Shown: positions 1-8,702 of the stretch, piece by piece
How positions within the stretch are numbered: the first letter of the stretch is position 1
How the letters are laid out: every line of letters begins with the position of its first letter
From: an uncultured Hyphomicrobiales bacterium
Lineage (GTDB): Bacteria > Pseudomonadota > Alphaproteobacteria > Rhizobiales > Beijerinckiaceae
Assembly: GCA_903861645.1 (NCBI GenBank)
Contig: CAIOVE010000103.1
Coordinates: 82,894 to 146,893 of the forward strand
Direction of reading: 5' to 3'
DNA length: 64,000 nt
The notes under the pieces: generated by a model
Seen by the model: only the letters and a program-made list of their open reading frames with translations
Databases searched by the model: none
What the model was told of the DNA's origin: nothing
Made by a program: the position numbers and the translations under genes

Positions 1-55
1 CGTTCAGGTCTTTCGCGACTTTCTGGTCGCGACGGCGCAACGCTGGGATTATTGA
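1..55 (+). CDS. C-terminal end of a LysR-type regulator (partial)
   Basis: The first bases read in frame from position 2 as VQVFRDFLVATAQRWDY and a TGA stop at 53-55. The F-x-x-F-L-V-A...W pattern is the usual last helix of LysR-type regulators. The rest of the gene lies outside the window. A strong hairpin follows at 74-106. The call rests on 17 residues and is tentative; no target gene can be named. Confidence 0.45.
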   Translation, partial: VQVFRDFLVATAQRWDY

Positions 56-73
56 CGTAATAATGACCCTTTG

Positions 74-109
74 CGTTGCGCGCATGGCTCCCATGCGCAA
101 GCAACGTTT
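74..109 (+). terminator. Hairpin after the LysR-like gene, probable terminator
   Basis: Bases 74-87 pair with 91-106, giving 14 pairs around a 3-nt loop and a 2-nt bulge at 99-100, followed by TTT at 107-109. It starts 19 nt after the stop at 55. The T run is short, so it may instead be a 3'-end stabiliser. Confidence 0.5.
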
Positions 110-244
110 GCGGGTCGGGCGTTGCGGGCGGATATTGTTCCGACGGTTGCCGATTGCGGGCTCGCTCCCCCACCCTTCCAGGCGGGCTCGCGCGTATCTC
201 CAGCCGATCCCTCTGAAGAGCCCGGCACCCCCCAAGCCGGGTGC

Positions 245-274
245 GGCCGGGCGGCAACGCCCGGCCTTTTCTTT
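245..274 (+). terminator. Rho-independent terminator
   Basis: GGCCGGGC at 245-252 pairs perfectly with GCCCGGCC at 259-266 around a 6-nt loop, followed by TTTTCTTT at 267-274. An overlapping GC-rich inverted repeat lies just upstream (about 222-243), so alternative foldings are possible. No gene ends directly upstream, so it could end a short untranslated RNA or the LysR-like transcript. Confidence 0.65.
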
Positions 275-375
275 GGGTCGCCGCGGGCCAGCAGCTACCC
301 GCCGTCATTAACGATATCGGCCTTACCCTCCCTTCGTCATATTCTCGCCCATTTCCAAGGCCCGTATGATTTACG

Positions 376-415
376 GGGCGGTTGATCGGGGGCTTCGGAG
401 GCCGCGCCCTTTTTT
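376..415 (+). terminator. Terminator-like hairpin in the leader of the small secreted protein gene
   Basis: The G-rich arm 376-381 can pair with the C-rich arm 403-409 with one bulged base, and TTTTTT follows at 410-415. It lies 25 nt upstream of the ATG at 441 and points towards that gene. It could be an attenuator or the end of a separate short transcript. Pairing was judged by eye. Confidence 0.4.
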
Positions 416-440
416 GTGCGTCGGTGCGAAGGAGTTTCGG

Positions 441-797
441 ATGAGGAATTCAATGAAATCGCTTGGCCCTTTATCGGGCGGTCTCATGTTGGCGCTTGCC
501 GCCGCTTCGCCCGCCATTGCCACACAATGCCCCTCTGGCCAGATATTCCGCGTTTCCCTGAATATCTGCGCCCCAAAGGCGGCGAACCTCCAGTACCTCC
601 ATTCCGGCGGCCAGAAGCCGTCGAAACAGGCCCGCAAGACAATGTCCGACGAGGTGGCGACGCTGCGTCCCGCCTATGCCCCGACGGCGGAGCCCGACAG
701 CGGCGAAACCGTCGTGGCCGCCGAGCCCGCGCCGGCTCCCGCGCTCGAAAAACCCTCGCCGTTCGGCGCCCTGCCTTCGTTGTCGAGCTTCCGGTAG
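441..797 (+). CDS. Small secreted protein, function unknown (118 aa)
   Basis: The ATG at 441 is preceded by AAGGAG at 429-434, which decides the start over an in-frame ATG at 366. Residues 1-28 form a typical signal peptide (basic start, hydrophobic LMLALAAASPAIA). The mature protein begins with a short two-Cys motif (C-P-S-G-Q-I-F...I-C), and the remainder is rich in Ala, Pro and Glu and probably disordered. It is likely periplasmic or surface-exposed. No family was recognised and no function is proposed. Confidence 0.6.
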   Translation: MRNSMKSLGPLSGGLMLALAAASPAIATQCPSGQIFRVSLNICAPKAANLQYLHSGGQKPSKQARKTMSDEVATLRPAYAPTAEPDSGETVVAAEPAPAPALEKPSPFGALPSLSSFR

Positions 798-800
798 GCG

Positions 801-2033
801 TCAGACGATCAGCCCCTTCATGGGGGCGACGCCCGAACTGTCGGGGAAAACGCGCGCGCCCAGCGCCGCCGCCGACAGGCCGAATTGATCCGCAAGCACG
901 CCCTTCAGCACCGCGCGCAAATCCGTCGTCGCCCGCAAATCCCTGTTTTGCCAGAGATTAGCATCTGACAGCCCCGGCCAGTCGGCGATGACCCGCCCGC
1001 CCTTGACCGCGCCCCCGGCCAGAAAAGCAACCGTCCCGGTCCCGTGGTCGGTGCCAACCGTGCCGTTGATGCGCGCGGTGCGACCAAATTCCGTGATCGC
1101 GACAATGGTTGTCCCCGCCCAGGCCGCGCCCAAAGTCTGCTGAAAGGCCTCGAAGGCGCCATCGAGGCCGCCGAGCAACATGGCGAGACGTCCACCACCG
1201 CCGCCCTCGTTGGCGTGCGTGTCCCAGCCATCAATGGCGAGCGCGGCAATTCGTGGTCCATCCTCGGGGGCGAGCAGGCGCGCCACGCCCTCGGCCACCC
1301 GTCGCATGAGTTGCGCCTCGTTGCCGCCTTGCGGCCTGGCCTCGCCCATTTCACGCGCGGCGATTTTCTCGATGCCGAGACCCTGCGCCAGCGATGTCGC
1401 GAGCGCGGGATCGGTCTGGCGGTAGAGGTCCATCAGGCGGGTCGCGAGATCGTCGGCGGCCTGCGGCAAGCCGGTCGGCGCCCAGCCCACCACGGGCGCC
1501 CCGCCCCGCATGATCAGCGGCGTGACCGCGCCGACCCCGAGCCCACCCTTAAGGGCGGCGCGGTCGCCCTTGGGCAGTTCCGCGATGGCGCGGTTGAGCC
1601 AGCCGGACGAGGTATGGCCGGGGCCGGCAAAGCCGCTTTCCAGCACGTCCTGCCCGTCAAAATGAGAGCGGTCGCGGTAGGCCGTCGCGACGGCGTGAAC
1701 GATCGCCGCCTGCCGTTCGCGAAACATCCGCGCGAAGACCGGCATGCCCGGATTGAGCGCGAAGAAAGGATCAAGCGCGAGCGCCGGATTGGGCCCGCCC
1801 GTCGACAGGGCGAGCGCGCCATGCAACCGGACATAATCGGGATCGCCAACCGGCGCGACGGCGGACAGACCGTCGAGCGCGCCCCGCAGGACGATCACGA
1901 TAAGACGCTTGTCCGTCGCGCCGCCAGCGCGGGCTATTTTGGGCAGATAGGCGGCGCTGAAGGCCGCGCCGCCCGAAAGCAGCAAGCCGCGCCGGGACGT
2001 TCGGGGCAGCACGAGAGTCATAGAGCGATCCAT
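801..2033 (-). CDS. DUF1501 family exported protein with Tat signal
   Basis: A 410-aa protein of the DUF1501 (sulfatase/alkaline-phosphatase-like) family. Residues 13-19 carry a twin-arginine motif (SRRGLLL) followed by a hydrophobic stretch and an AxA-like cleavage region, so export through Tat is expected. The ATG at 2033 has GGAGGT just upstream. That site lies across the stop of the DUF1800 gene, 2 nt away, so the two are an operon. DUF1800/DUF1501 pairs are common in proteobacteria; a role in assembling exported polymers has been suggested, but no reaction is established. Confidence 0.85.
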   Translation of the reverse strand: MDRSMTLVLPRTSRRGLLLSGGAAFSAAYLPKIARAGGATDKRLIVIVLRGALDGLSAVAPVGDPDYVRLHGALALSTGGPNPALALDPFFALNPGMPVFARMFRERQAAIVHAVATAYRDRSHFDGQDVLESGFAGPGHTSSGWLNRAIAELPKGDRAALKGGLGVGAVTPLIMRGGAPVVGWAPTGLPQAADDLATRLMDLYRQTDPALATSLAQGLGIEKIAAREMGEARPQGGNEAQLMRRVAEGVARLLAPEDGPRIAALAIDGWDTHANEGGGGGRLAMLLGGLDGAFEAFQQTLGAAWAGTTIVAITEFGRTARINGTVGTDHGTGTVAFLAGGAVKGGRVIADWPGLSDANLWQNRDLRATTDLRAVLKGVLADQFGLSAAALGARVFPDSSGVAPMKGLIV

Positions 2034-2035
2034 GG

Positions 2036-3454
2036 TTACCTCCGTTGCATTTCCGGTGACATGAGCAGAAGGGCGAGCCCCTGCTGTTTCGTTTCCGCGC
2101 GGGCGACCGCTTCCCTTGTCGCGTCGGACGCGGCCGCGCCAAGGGCGTCCGCCAGCAGATCGCGTGGATCGGGCGGATCGCGCGTCTGGCGCGCGACCTG
2201 CGCGGCGATGTCGAGACGCAGCTTCATGCCTTCGGCCGACGCCCACGCCGCGACCGTGTCGGGAAAGCCATTTGGACCGGACGGCGACCACAAGGGTTGG
2301 CCCAACTGATTCAGCCCACCAAGCAGCGGGCCCGGATCCTCGGGAACCCGCCCCAACAGGCGCGTGGTCGCGATCAGATATTCCCAGGGATCGCGCACCT
2401 TGGTCAGGGGCGTGGACCAAGCCTCCTCGGACCGGACGAGCGCCAGCGTCACCGCTTTCAGATCGCCATCGGTTTTGCGGAACGTTTCGGCGAGCCGCGC
2501 GACGAGCGCGGGCGGCGGCGCATCGGCGATGAAATGGCTCGCGAGTTTGCGCGCGACGTGATCGGCGGTCGCCGGATGTCGAGCAATGTCGGCCAGCGCC
2601 GTCTCGCCCTGCTCCCGCCCGCCCTCGGGATAGGTCTTGCCGAGGAGGGGAAACGCGCCGGGCTCGTGCCAGTTCGGCACGAAGGCGAAGGTTCCCGGCG
2701 AACCGATGCGGCCCTCGCGCCCGGCGAAGGTCCAGCCCGTGATGATCCGGGCGAGGTTCGTGACATCGGCCTGCGTGTAGCCGGCGTTCACGCCGAGCGT
2801 ATGCAGTTCAAGAATTTCGCGGGCGAGATTCTCGTTCAGGCCCTTTTTCTGGTTCAGCCCGGCGCGCGAATTAGGCCCCATGGATTGCTGGTTATCGAGA
2901 TAAAACAACATGGCCGGATGCTGTTCGACCGCCTTCAGCATGTCGGCGAAACGACCGAGCGCGAAGGGACGGATCGCCTCGCGCTCGAAGGAGCCCGCCG
3001 TCACGCGAATAAAGGGCGCCTTGCTGACCGCGACCGCGAAATGGTTCGCCCAGAACGCCACGAGCCGTTCGTGAAAGCCGACGCTCGCCAAGGCGCCCGC
3101 GCGGACGCGCGCGAGGGCCTCGGCCCGAAAAACCCGTTGCGGAAAAGGCGTGGGCGCTGGCGGCGGCTTGGGCGCGACGACGCCATCCGCCGTCGCCGGC
3201 GCGGGCGTTGGGGCTGGCGGCGGCGCGGCGGCGCGCGCGGCTTTCTCCGCCTCCTGAAAGTCGTAGAGCCCCTTGAGAAGGTCCGCCGTGGGCTGAAGCT
3301 CCGCCGAGGCGGGCGCGGGGACTGGCTTCTCGATTTCCGCCATGACGAAGGCCCGCGGGTCCGCCGCCGCGCTGGAAAGGTAGACGGACGCCGCTCCACG
3401 CCCGCCAAGGCCAAAGCGATTCAGGGCGACAAGCAAGGGGTGAGGCGCCGTCAT
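2036..3454 (-). CDS. DUF1800 family protein
   Basis: A 472-aa DUF1800 protein, first gene of the minus-strand pair with the DUF1501 gene. It starts with the typical L-N-R-F-G-L-G motif (residues 11-17). An Ala/Pro-rich linker at about 74-103 separates a short N-terminal part from the main domain, which has the family's repeated long helices. No clear signal peptide is visible. The start is the ATG at 3454; an ATG ten bases upstream is in another frame. The biochemical function of the family is unknown. Confidence 0.85.
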   Translation of the reverse strand: MTAPHPLLVALNRFGLGGRGAASVYLSSAAADPRAFVMAEIEKPVPAPASAELQPTADLLKGLYDFQEAEKAARAAAPPPAPTPAPATADGVVAPKPPPAPTPFPQRVFRAEALARVRAGALASVGFHERLVAFWANHFAVAVSKAPFIRVTAGSFEREAIRPFALGRFADMLKAVEQHPAMLFYLDNQQSMGPNSRAGLNQKKGLNENLAREILELHTLGVNAGYTQADVTNLARIITGWTFAGREGRIGSPGTFAFVPNWHEPGAFPLLGKTYPEGGREQGETALADIARHPATADHVARKLASHFIADAPPPALVARLAETFRKTDGDLKAVTLALVRSEEAWSTPLTKVRDPWEYLIATTRLLGRVPEDPGPLLGGLNQLGQPLWSPSGPNGFPDTVAAWASAEGMKLRLDIAAQVARQTRDPPDPRDLLADALGAAASDATREAVARAETKQQGLALLLMSPEMQRR

Positions 3455-3598
3455 GATCGGACATCCATCGTTTCAGAACGCCATCCAGAGCACATCCAAT
3501 CTGACCAGACGATGAACGCCAAGGCCCCGCCCACGCTTAACGTCCGTGAAAAGCTTACGCGTTAGGCTGTTTCCGTCGACCCCGGCGGACGCGGACAC

Positions 3599-4793
3599 AT
3601 GCACGAGATTTCCACACGATCCCTGACGGTGGCCTATTCGCTGGCGCTCGCCATCGTCGCCGCCCTGTCGTTTTTTTCGCACGTCACGATCAACAATATC
3701 CTGCACGAGCAGGAAGGGTCGGCGGCCATCATCAACATCAGCGGCCGTCAGCGCATGCTGTCGCAACGCATCGCCAGCTACGCCGCGCAGCACGCGCTTG
3801 GCGACCCCGAGGCGGCGGCGGAACTCACGGCGGCGTCGGACAGGTTCGAGCGCTATCATCGGACGCTGGCCCATGGCGACGACGCCCTGAAAATCCCGGC
3901 GCCGAGTTCGCCCGCGCTGATCGCCATCTACGCCAGCGATGGCGCCGGTCTCGACGCCGCCGCGACCGCCTTCGTGACGCGCGCGCGCCATCGCCGGGCT
4001 CGCGCCCGGTTCCGCGGCCCTCCGCGCCGATTTGACGCCGCTACTCGCCGACGCGCGCATGCCGCTGCTGGACTCGCTGGAGGACGTCGTCACCTTCCAG
4101 CAGCGCGCCAGCGAAAGGCAACTGTCCCGCCTCGAAACCCTGCAAACCGGATCGCTGATCGTCGTGCTCCTCACGCTCATCGCGGAAGCGATGGGCATCT
4201 TTCGGCCGATGGTGGCGAAAATCCAGCGCTACACGAGCGAACTGCTACGCATCGCCAACCGCGATCCGTTGACTGGCGCGCTCAATCGCAAGGGTTTCGC
4301 CGACCACGCCGCGAAGGAACTGTCGCGCGCGAACCGATACCGCAGGCCAACCTCTTTCCTCATGCTCGACGCGGATCGCTTCAAGCAGATCAATGATCTC
4401 CATGGCCACGGCGCGGGCGACGCCGCGCTGAGCGCCATCGCGAACGCGCTCGGCGAATGTCTGCGCCCCGCCGATTTTCTGGGCCGCTTGGGCGGCGAGG
4501 AATTCGGAATCTTGCTGCCCGAAACCAGCTTGCAAGGCGCCATCGCCGCGGCCGAGCGCATCCGCAAGCGCGTCGAGACGCTTCAGGTGAGTTCGAAAAG
4601 CGGGCCCTTCCAATGCACGGTCAGCATTGGCGCGACCGAGGTGGAGCCCGGCGCCGTCGATCTGAAATCAGCGATGGAACGCGCCGACGCGGCGCTCTAT
4701 CGCGCCAAGGCCGAGGGTCGAAACCGCGTGATCGCGGCGGCGGCGCCGTCGTTCGAGGAAGCGGACTCGCCCGTCGTCGCCCACGCGAGCTGA
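3599..4793 (+). pseudogene. Membrane GGDEF diguanylate cyclase with PilJ-like N-terminus, frameshifted
   Basis: Two overlapping frames together make one gene. The first (from ATG 3599) encodes a membrane segment at residues 10-27 and a PilJ-type sensor start (GRQRMLSQR at 49-57). The second carries a further membrane segment (near 4150-4200) and a complete GGDEF domain with GGEEF at 4491-4505 and an inhibitory-site RxxD five residues before it. The switch falls in the 11-base CG run at 3978-3988. Adding one CG unit would rejoin the frames. If intact it would make cyclic di-GMP in response to a periplasmic cue. Either a real break, slippage variation or a sequencing error. Confidence 0.8.
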
Positions 4794-4884
4794 GGTCGCG
4801 AAAAAAAATCGCATGAAGCGGGAATAAATCGCCCGCTGGAACGGTCTACCTCCCGCGTCGCCGTGACGCGCGATGGAGATCGAC

Positions 4885-5823
4885 ATGACCGACGAACAGA
4901 ACAAGCGTGGACTTGACCGCCGCGGCGCGCTGGAATGCATGGCCTGGGCGGGAACGGGCCTGCTCTGGACGGTCGCGGGCGGCGTGCCGAAGGTGTCGCG
5001 CGTATTGGGCTCGACGGCGGCCTCGGCGCAGACGTCGGGCTTCACCTTCGCCCAGATTTCCGACAGCCATATCGGCTTCGACAAGCCCGCCAATCCCAAT
5101 CCGGCCTCGACGCTCGAGGAAGCCATCGGCAAGGTCGTGTCCGCCAAGGATAAGCCGGCGTTCATGATCCACACGGGCGATATCACGCACCTGTCCAAAC
5201 CGAAGGAATTCGACGACGCCGCGCGCATCATCGGCGCCTCGAAACTCGATGTTCACTACGTGCCCGGCGAGCATGACGTGATCGACGAGGACAACGGCAA
5301 GGCCTACATGGAGCGTTACGGCAAGAACGCCAAGGGCAAGGGCTGGTACGCCTTCGACCATCAGGGCGTGCACTTCGTCGGCCTCGTCAATGTCTTCGAC
5401 CTCAAGGCCGGCGGCATGGGCAATCTGGGCGCGGAGCAGCTTGCGTGGCTTGAGGACGATCTCAAGGCCCGAACCGCCTCGACGCCCGTCGTGGTCTTCG
5501 CGCATATACCGCTCTGGACTGTTTACGGTGAATGGGGTTGGGGCACGGACGACGGTGTCCGCGCGCTTGATCTGCTGAAGCGCTTCGGCTCGGTGACCAT
5601 TCTCAACGGGCACATTCACCAGATTTTCCAGAAGGTGGAAGGCAACGTCGCCTTTCACACCGCGCGCTCGACCGCCTTTCCGCAGGGTGAGCCGGGCAAG
5701 GCTCCCTCGGCGGGCCCCATGCTCGTGCCAGCGGACAAATTGCGCACGGTTCTTGGCGTCGCCAGCATAGTCGTGAAGCAGGGAACGCAGGCGCTCGCGA
5801 TCACCGACACGCCGCTCGCCTGA
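4885..5823 (+). CDS. Tat-exported metallophosphoesterase
   Basis: A 312-aa calcineurin-like phosphoesterase. All metal motifs are visible: D60-x-H62, GD at 98-99, GEHD at 128-131 (normally GNHD), H207 and GHIH at 242-245. The N-terminus has a twin-arginine motif (DRRGAL, 11-16) and a hydrophobic stretch, so a periplasmic location is likely. The ATG at 4885 was preferred over 4873 because GGAG lies 6 nt upstream of it. It is the first gene of a run with the cupredoxin, ECF sigma and anti-sigma genes. The substrate is unknown. Confidence 0.85.
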   Translation: MTDEQNKRGLDRRGALECMAWAGTGLLWTVAGGVPKVSRVLGSTAASAQTSGFTFAQISDSHIGFDKPANPNPASTLEEAIGKVVSAKDKPAFMIHTGDITHLSKPKEFDDAARIIGASKLDVHYVPGEHDVIDEDNGKAYMERYGKNAKGKGWYAFDHQGVHFVGLVNVFDLKAGGMGNLGAEQLAWLEDDLKARTASTPVVVFAHIPLWTVYGEWGWGTDDGVRALDLLKRFGSVTILNGHIHQIFQKVEGNVAFHTARSTAFPQGEPGKAPSAGPMLVPADKLRTVLGVASIVVKQGTQALAITDTPLA

Positions 5824-5867
5824 GTTCGCCACGCGGTCGTCAAGCAATCATTTCATTGGAGACCATC

Positions 5868-6206
5868 ATGATCATCGCCACGCCGCGCGCGGCTTTCTCG
5901 CGCGCGCTTTGCATCGCCCTCGCGCTCGGCTTCAACGCGGCCGCACACGCCGCCGAGGTCGTCGTCACCATCGACAATTTCGTGTTCAATCCCCCCGCTG
6001 TCACGATCAAGCCGGGCGACACCGTGACGTGGCGCAACGCGGATGACATCCCTCATTCCATCGTTTCGACCACGCCGGGCGCCTTCCGTTCGAAGGCGCT
6101 CGACACCGACGACAAGTTTTCCTTCACCTTCACGACGTCCGGGGCGTTTGAATATTTCTGTGGCCTTCATCCCCACATGAAGGCCATGATCACCGTCGCG
6201 CCCTGA
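5868..6206 (+). CDS. Cupredoxin, amicyanin-like blue copper protein
   Basis: A 112-aa periplasmic protein with a signal peptide (cleavage near residue 29, AHA-AE). The type-1 copper ligands are visible as H63 (IPHS) and the C98-x2-H101-x2-M104 loop, the amicyanin-type spacing. It probably carries electrons or binds copper in the periplasm. The ATG at 5868 has GGAG 6 nt upstream. It sits 44 nt after the metallophosphoesterase and 24 nt before the sigma factor gene, so co-transcription is likely. Confidence 0.85.
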   Translation: MIIATPRAAFSRALCIALALGFNAAAHAAEVVVTIDNFVFNPPAVTIKPGDTVTWRNADDIPHSIVSTTPGAFRSKALDTDDKFSFTFTTSGAFEYFCGLHPHMKAMITVAP

Positions 6207-6230
6207 CGGGCGAAACGCCGGACCCATCGC

Positions 6231-6776
6231 GTGACCGACTCCCGCCGCGGACCATTCGCCGATCTCGTGCTGCCGCATCTCGACGGCGCCTATCGGCTCG
6301 CGCGCGGACTGACGGGCAACGCGGCGGACGCGGAGGATGTCGTGCAGGACGCATGCGAGCGCGCGCTCAAGGGTATCGGCGGTTATGCGGGCGGCGACGC
6401 GCGCGCGTGGCTGTTGGCGATCACGCGCAACGCCGCCTTCACCTTCATGGCGCGCAAGCGTCCCGGCAGCCTGCTTCTGACGAGCAATTCCGAGGAAGCC
6501 GAACGCGCCCTGGAGGACATGCCGGACGAAGCCGCCACGCCCGAGGCCAGCCTCATCGCGCGCGCCGACGCGGCGGCGCTGGAGCGCGCGCTGGCCAGCC
6601 TGCCCATCCCCTTCAGGGAAATCATCGTGCTACGCGAATATAACGACCTCAGCTATCGCGAGATCGCGGAGATGACCAAACTGCCCATCGGAACCGTCAT
6701 GTCGCGCCTGGCGCGCGCGCGGGGCATGTTGCTGCGCGCGCTGATGCCCGACCGTCTTGGAAGGACCGCGCCGTGA
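6231..6776 (+). CDS. ECF (RpoE-like) sigma factor
   Basis: A 181-aa extracytoplasmic-function sigma factor. Region 2 (A-E-D-V-V-Q-D-A, about 36-43) and region 4 (YREIAEM...GTVMSRLARAR, near 143-164) are clear. It would direct RNA polymerase to stress promoters. It starts at a GTG and overlaps the downstream anti-sigma gene by 4 nt, which indicates translational coupling. Its regulon cannot be read here, but the two genes upstream are plausible members. Confidence 0.9.
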   Translation: MTDSRRGPFADLVLPHLDGAYRLARGLTGNAADAEDVVQDACERALKGIGGYAGGDARAWLLAITRNAAFTFMARKRPGSLLLTSNSEEAERALEDMPDEAATPEASLIARADAAALERALASLPIPFREIIVLREYNDLSYREIAEMTKLPIGTVMSRLARARGMLLRALMPDRLGRTAP

Positions 6777-7573
6777 CGAATGACGCTGGCGAACACATCG
6801 ATGAATTCACGCTGCACGCCGCGCTCGATGGCGAACTCGACGCCATCGCCACGATGCGGGTGGAACAAGCGCTCGCGGCGAACCCGGCCCTGGCCGCGCG
6901 ATACGAGGCGCTGCGCGCGCTACGCGCCGCCATGCGCCAGTTCGCCGCGAACGATCGCGCGCCCGACGCCCTGCGTCAACGCATGGAGGCGATGGCGGGC
7001 GACGACGCGAGGCATGCGCCACCCATGGCATTGCCCCGCGAGACGCGGCGCTGGCGGCTATCGCTCGTCGCCGCGTTGCTGCTCGGATTGGCGGGCGGCG
7101 GCAGCGTCATGCAATTCGTCATGCGCGAAAAATCCGAACCGACGCGTCTCGCGATGCTGATGGTCGATGATCACCGTCGGGCCTTGCTGGCGCGCGAACC
7201 GATCGATGTCGCCTCGTCGGACCGACACACCGTCAAACCCTGGTTCGACGCGCGACTGGCGATTTCGCCGCCGGTGGTCGACCTTGCGGCGCAGGGAATC
7301 GAACTCGTCGGCGGGCGCGCCGATGTCGTGGAAGGAATCGTCGCGCCAACGCTCGTCTATCGCCAGCGCGAACATCTGATCAGCGTGACGGCCTTGCCCT
7401 CGCCGCGTTTCACAGCGACGCCGGCGGCCTTGTCCACGAGCGGCTATGAAGCGCTATCGTGGTCGGATCGGGTCTTTGTTTACTGGGCCGTGTCCGACTT
7501 GCCGCGCGCCGATCTCGACGCCTTCGCGCTGGTCTTTCAACGCGGCGCGACCGCCAACGAAAACGCGCGATAA
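6773..7573 (+). CDS. Membrane anti-sigma factor
   Basis: A 266-aa protein with a cytoplasmic helical N-terminus (D-G-E-L-D...ALAANPALAARYE, typical of anti-sigma domains), one membrane segment at about residues 94-112 and a periplasmic C-terminal half. It probably holds the upstream ECF factor inactive. No HxxxCxxC zinc motif is seen, so it is not a ZAS-type anti-sigma factor. The GTG start overlaps the sigma gene; GGAAGG lies 8 nt upstream. Its stop is 1 nt from the stop of the convergent next gene. Confidence 0.8.
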   Translation: MTNDAGEHIDEFTLHAALDGELDAIATMRVEQALAANPALAARYEALRALRAAMRQFAANDRAPDALRQRMEAMAGDDARHAPPMALPRETRRWRLSLVAALLLGLAGGGSVMQFVMREKSEPTRLAMLMVDDHRRALLAREPIDVASSDRHTVKPWFDARLAISPPVVDLAAQGIELVGGRADVVEGIVAPTLVYRQREHLISVTALPSPRFTATPAALSTSGYEALSWSDRVFVYWAVSDLPRADLDAFALVFQRGATANENAR

Positions 7574-7574
7574 G

Positions 7575-8564
7575 CTAGTCGTGCAAGCCCGGCAGCGGCG
7601 CGAAGAGTTCCTCCACCTTCACCTTGCGGGCGATCATGTCCTGCTGATGCAGGAAACGGATCATCGCCTCCAGCGAGGGGCGGTTCGGCTCGATCCCGCA
7701 AGGCCATGGATCACCACCCATAAGCGATTCGATCTCGTCGAATTCGGCGTTGTGCCAGGGGAACATGGTCGATTGGGTGATCGACACGCGCATCAGGTCG
7801 AGCGCGAATTCCTTCGCCTCCACGAAGGCGCGATACAGGCTGGAAGCGACCCAGGGATTGCGATCGTAAACCTCGCGCCGGATGCCAAGCAGATGCATGA
7901 TGGGATGGATTTTCGTGCGCGCGTACATGTCGCGCTCGACCTCGCGATAATTCGGAAACAGGCGGACGATGTCGGGGTTCTTGCCGAAACCCGGCGGCCG
8001 GCGAGCCGGGATCATCGCGTCGATCTCGCCGCGCGCCAGCAACTCCGCGAGCGAATAAGGCGAGGTGTTTTCAACGAGATTGATGGGCTTGAGCAAGGGC
8101 CGCGTCACCGGCTGGCCGTGCGGCCCCGCCTTTTCAATCGCGCCCTGCACCCATTTGACGTTGGAAAAGTCGACGCCGAAATCGTTGTGGAGATGACCGC
8201 GGATGACCACGGCCGCCGTCTGCGTGTAAAGGCCCACGCCAATGCGCTTGCCCTCCAGATCCTTCGGCGTGCGAATACCCGCGTTCGCGTTGACGAAGAC
8301 GAAGCCGTGGCGAAACACGCGCGAGGGGAAAATGGGCAGGGCGACGAAGCGATCCTCGCCCGCGTCGACCATGCGGATATATTCGGAAATCGACAATTCC
8401 GCGCAATCGAAGTCGCGCCCGCCAACGAAACGATCGAAGATTTCGCGCGACGCCTCGATGGGGATGTAATTTAGATCGATGCCCTCGGGCCGCACGTCGC
8501 CCGTGCGCAGCGCCTCGGTGCGGTCATACCGGCCACAGGCGAAGGTCAGCGGCAGTCTGTTCAT
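7575..8564 (-). CDS. Solute-binding-like protein related to 4,5-dihydroxyphthalate decarboxylase (329 aa)
   Basis: A 329-aa protein of the NMT1/THI5-like periplasmic-binding fold, resembling proteins annotated as 4,5-dihydroxyphthalate decarboxylase (the ...CGRYDRTEAL... start and DLEGKRIGVGLYTQTA motif are typical). No signal peptide is evident from the ATG at 8564; a longer TTG start at 8597 is possible but less likely. No transporter genes are adjacent. It may bind or decarboxylate an aromatic acid; the sequence does not decide which. Confidence 0.65.
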   Translation of the reverse strand: MNRLPLTFACGRYDRTEALRTGDVRPEGIDLNYIPIEASREIFDRFVGGRDFDCAELSISEYIRMVDAGEDRFVALPIFPSRVFRHGFVFVNANAGIRTPKDLEGKRIGVGLYTQTAAVVIRGHLHNDFGVDFSNVKWVQGAIEKAGPHGQPVTRPLLKPINLVENTSPYSLAELLARGEIDAMIPARRPPGFGKNPDIVRLFPNYREVERDMYARTKIHPIMHLLGIRREVYDRNPWVASSLYRAFVEAKEFALDLMRVSITQSTMFPWHNAEFDEIESLMGGDPWPCGIEPNRPSLEAMIRFLHQQDMIARKVKVEELFAPLPGLHD

Positions 8565-8648
8565 GGCGTTCCCCGGCGTTTTGTTGGCGTCGATCAAGCC
8601 CGCATATAGGCGCGCGGCGCGACGGCAAGCAAGTCCACGACCGCCATG

Positions 8649-8680
8649 AAAAAAGGCGCATGGGTTGCCCCATGCGCCTT
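8649..8680 (-). terminator. Rho-independent terminator of the FMN reductase gene
   Basis: A perfect 12-bp stem (8653-8664 with 8669-8680, TTGC loop) is flanked on its left by six A residues (8649-8654), which read as a T run on the minus strand. It lies 22 nt beyond the stop of the minus-strand FMN reductase gene. Confidence 0.85.
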
Positions 8681-8702
8681 CCCGGGAAGTCGAGATTCGC
8701 CT

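Larger units (their letters stand above)
56..440. other. Gene-free stretch with hairpins
   Basis: No convincing coding sequence is seen between the LysR-like stop and the small secreted protein. The stretch holds three hairpins followed by T runs on the plus strand (74-109, 245-274, 376-415) and a further GC-rich inverted repeat near 222-243. Short reading frames crossing it have no recognisable content. It may hold an untranslated RNA ending at one of the terminators, but no clear promoter was found. Confidence 0.4.

Noticed and set aside
63..385. Short plus-strand reading frames in the leader region
   Set aside because: They overlap hairpins and terminators, are Arg/Pro-rich, and have no ribosome site or family resemblance.
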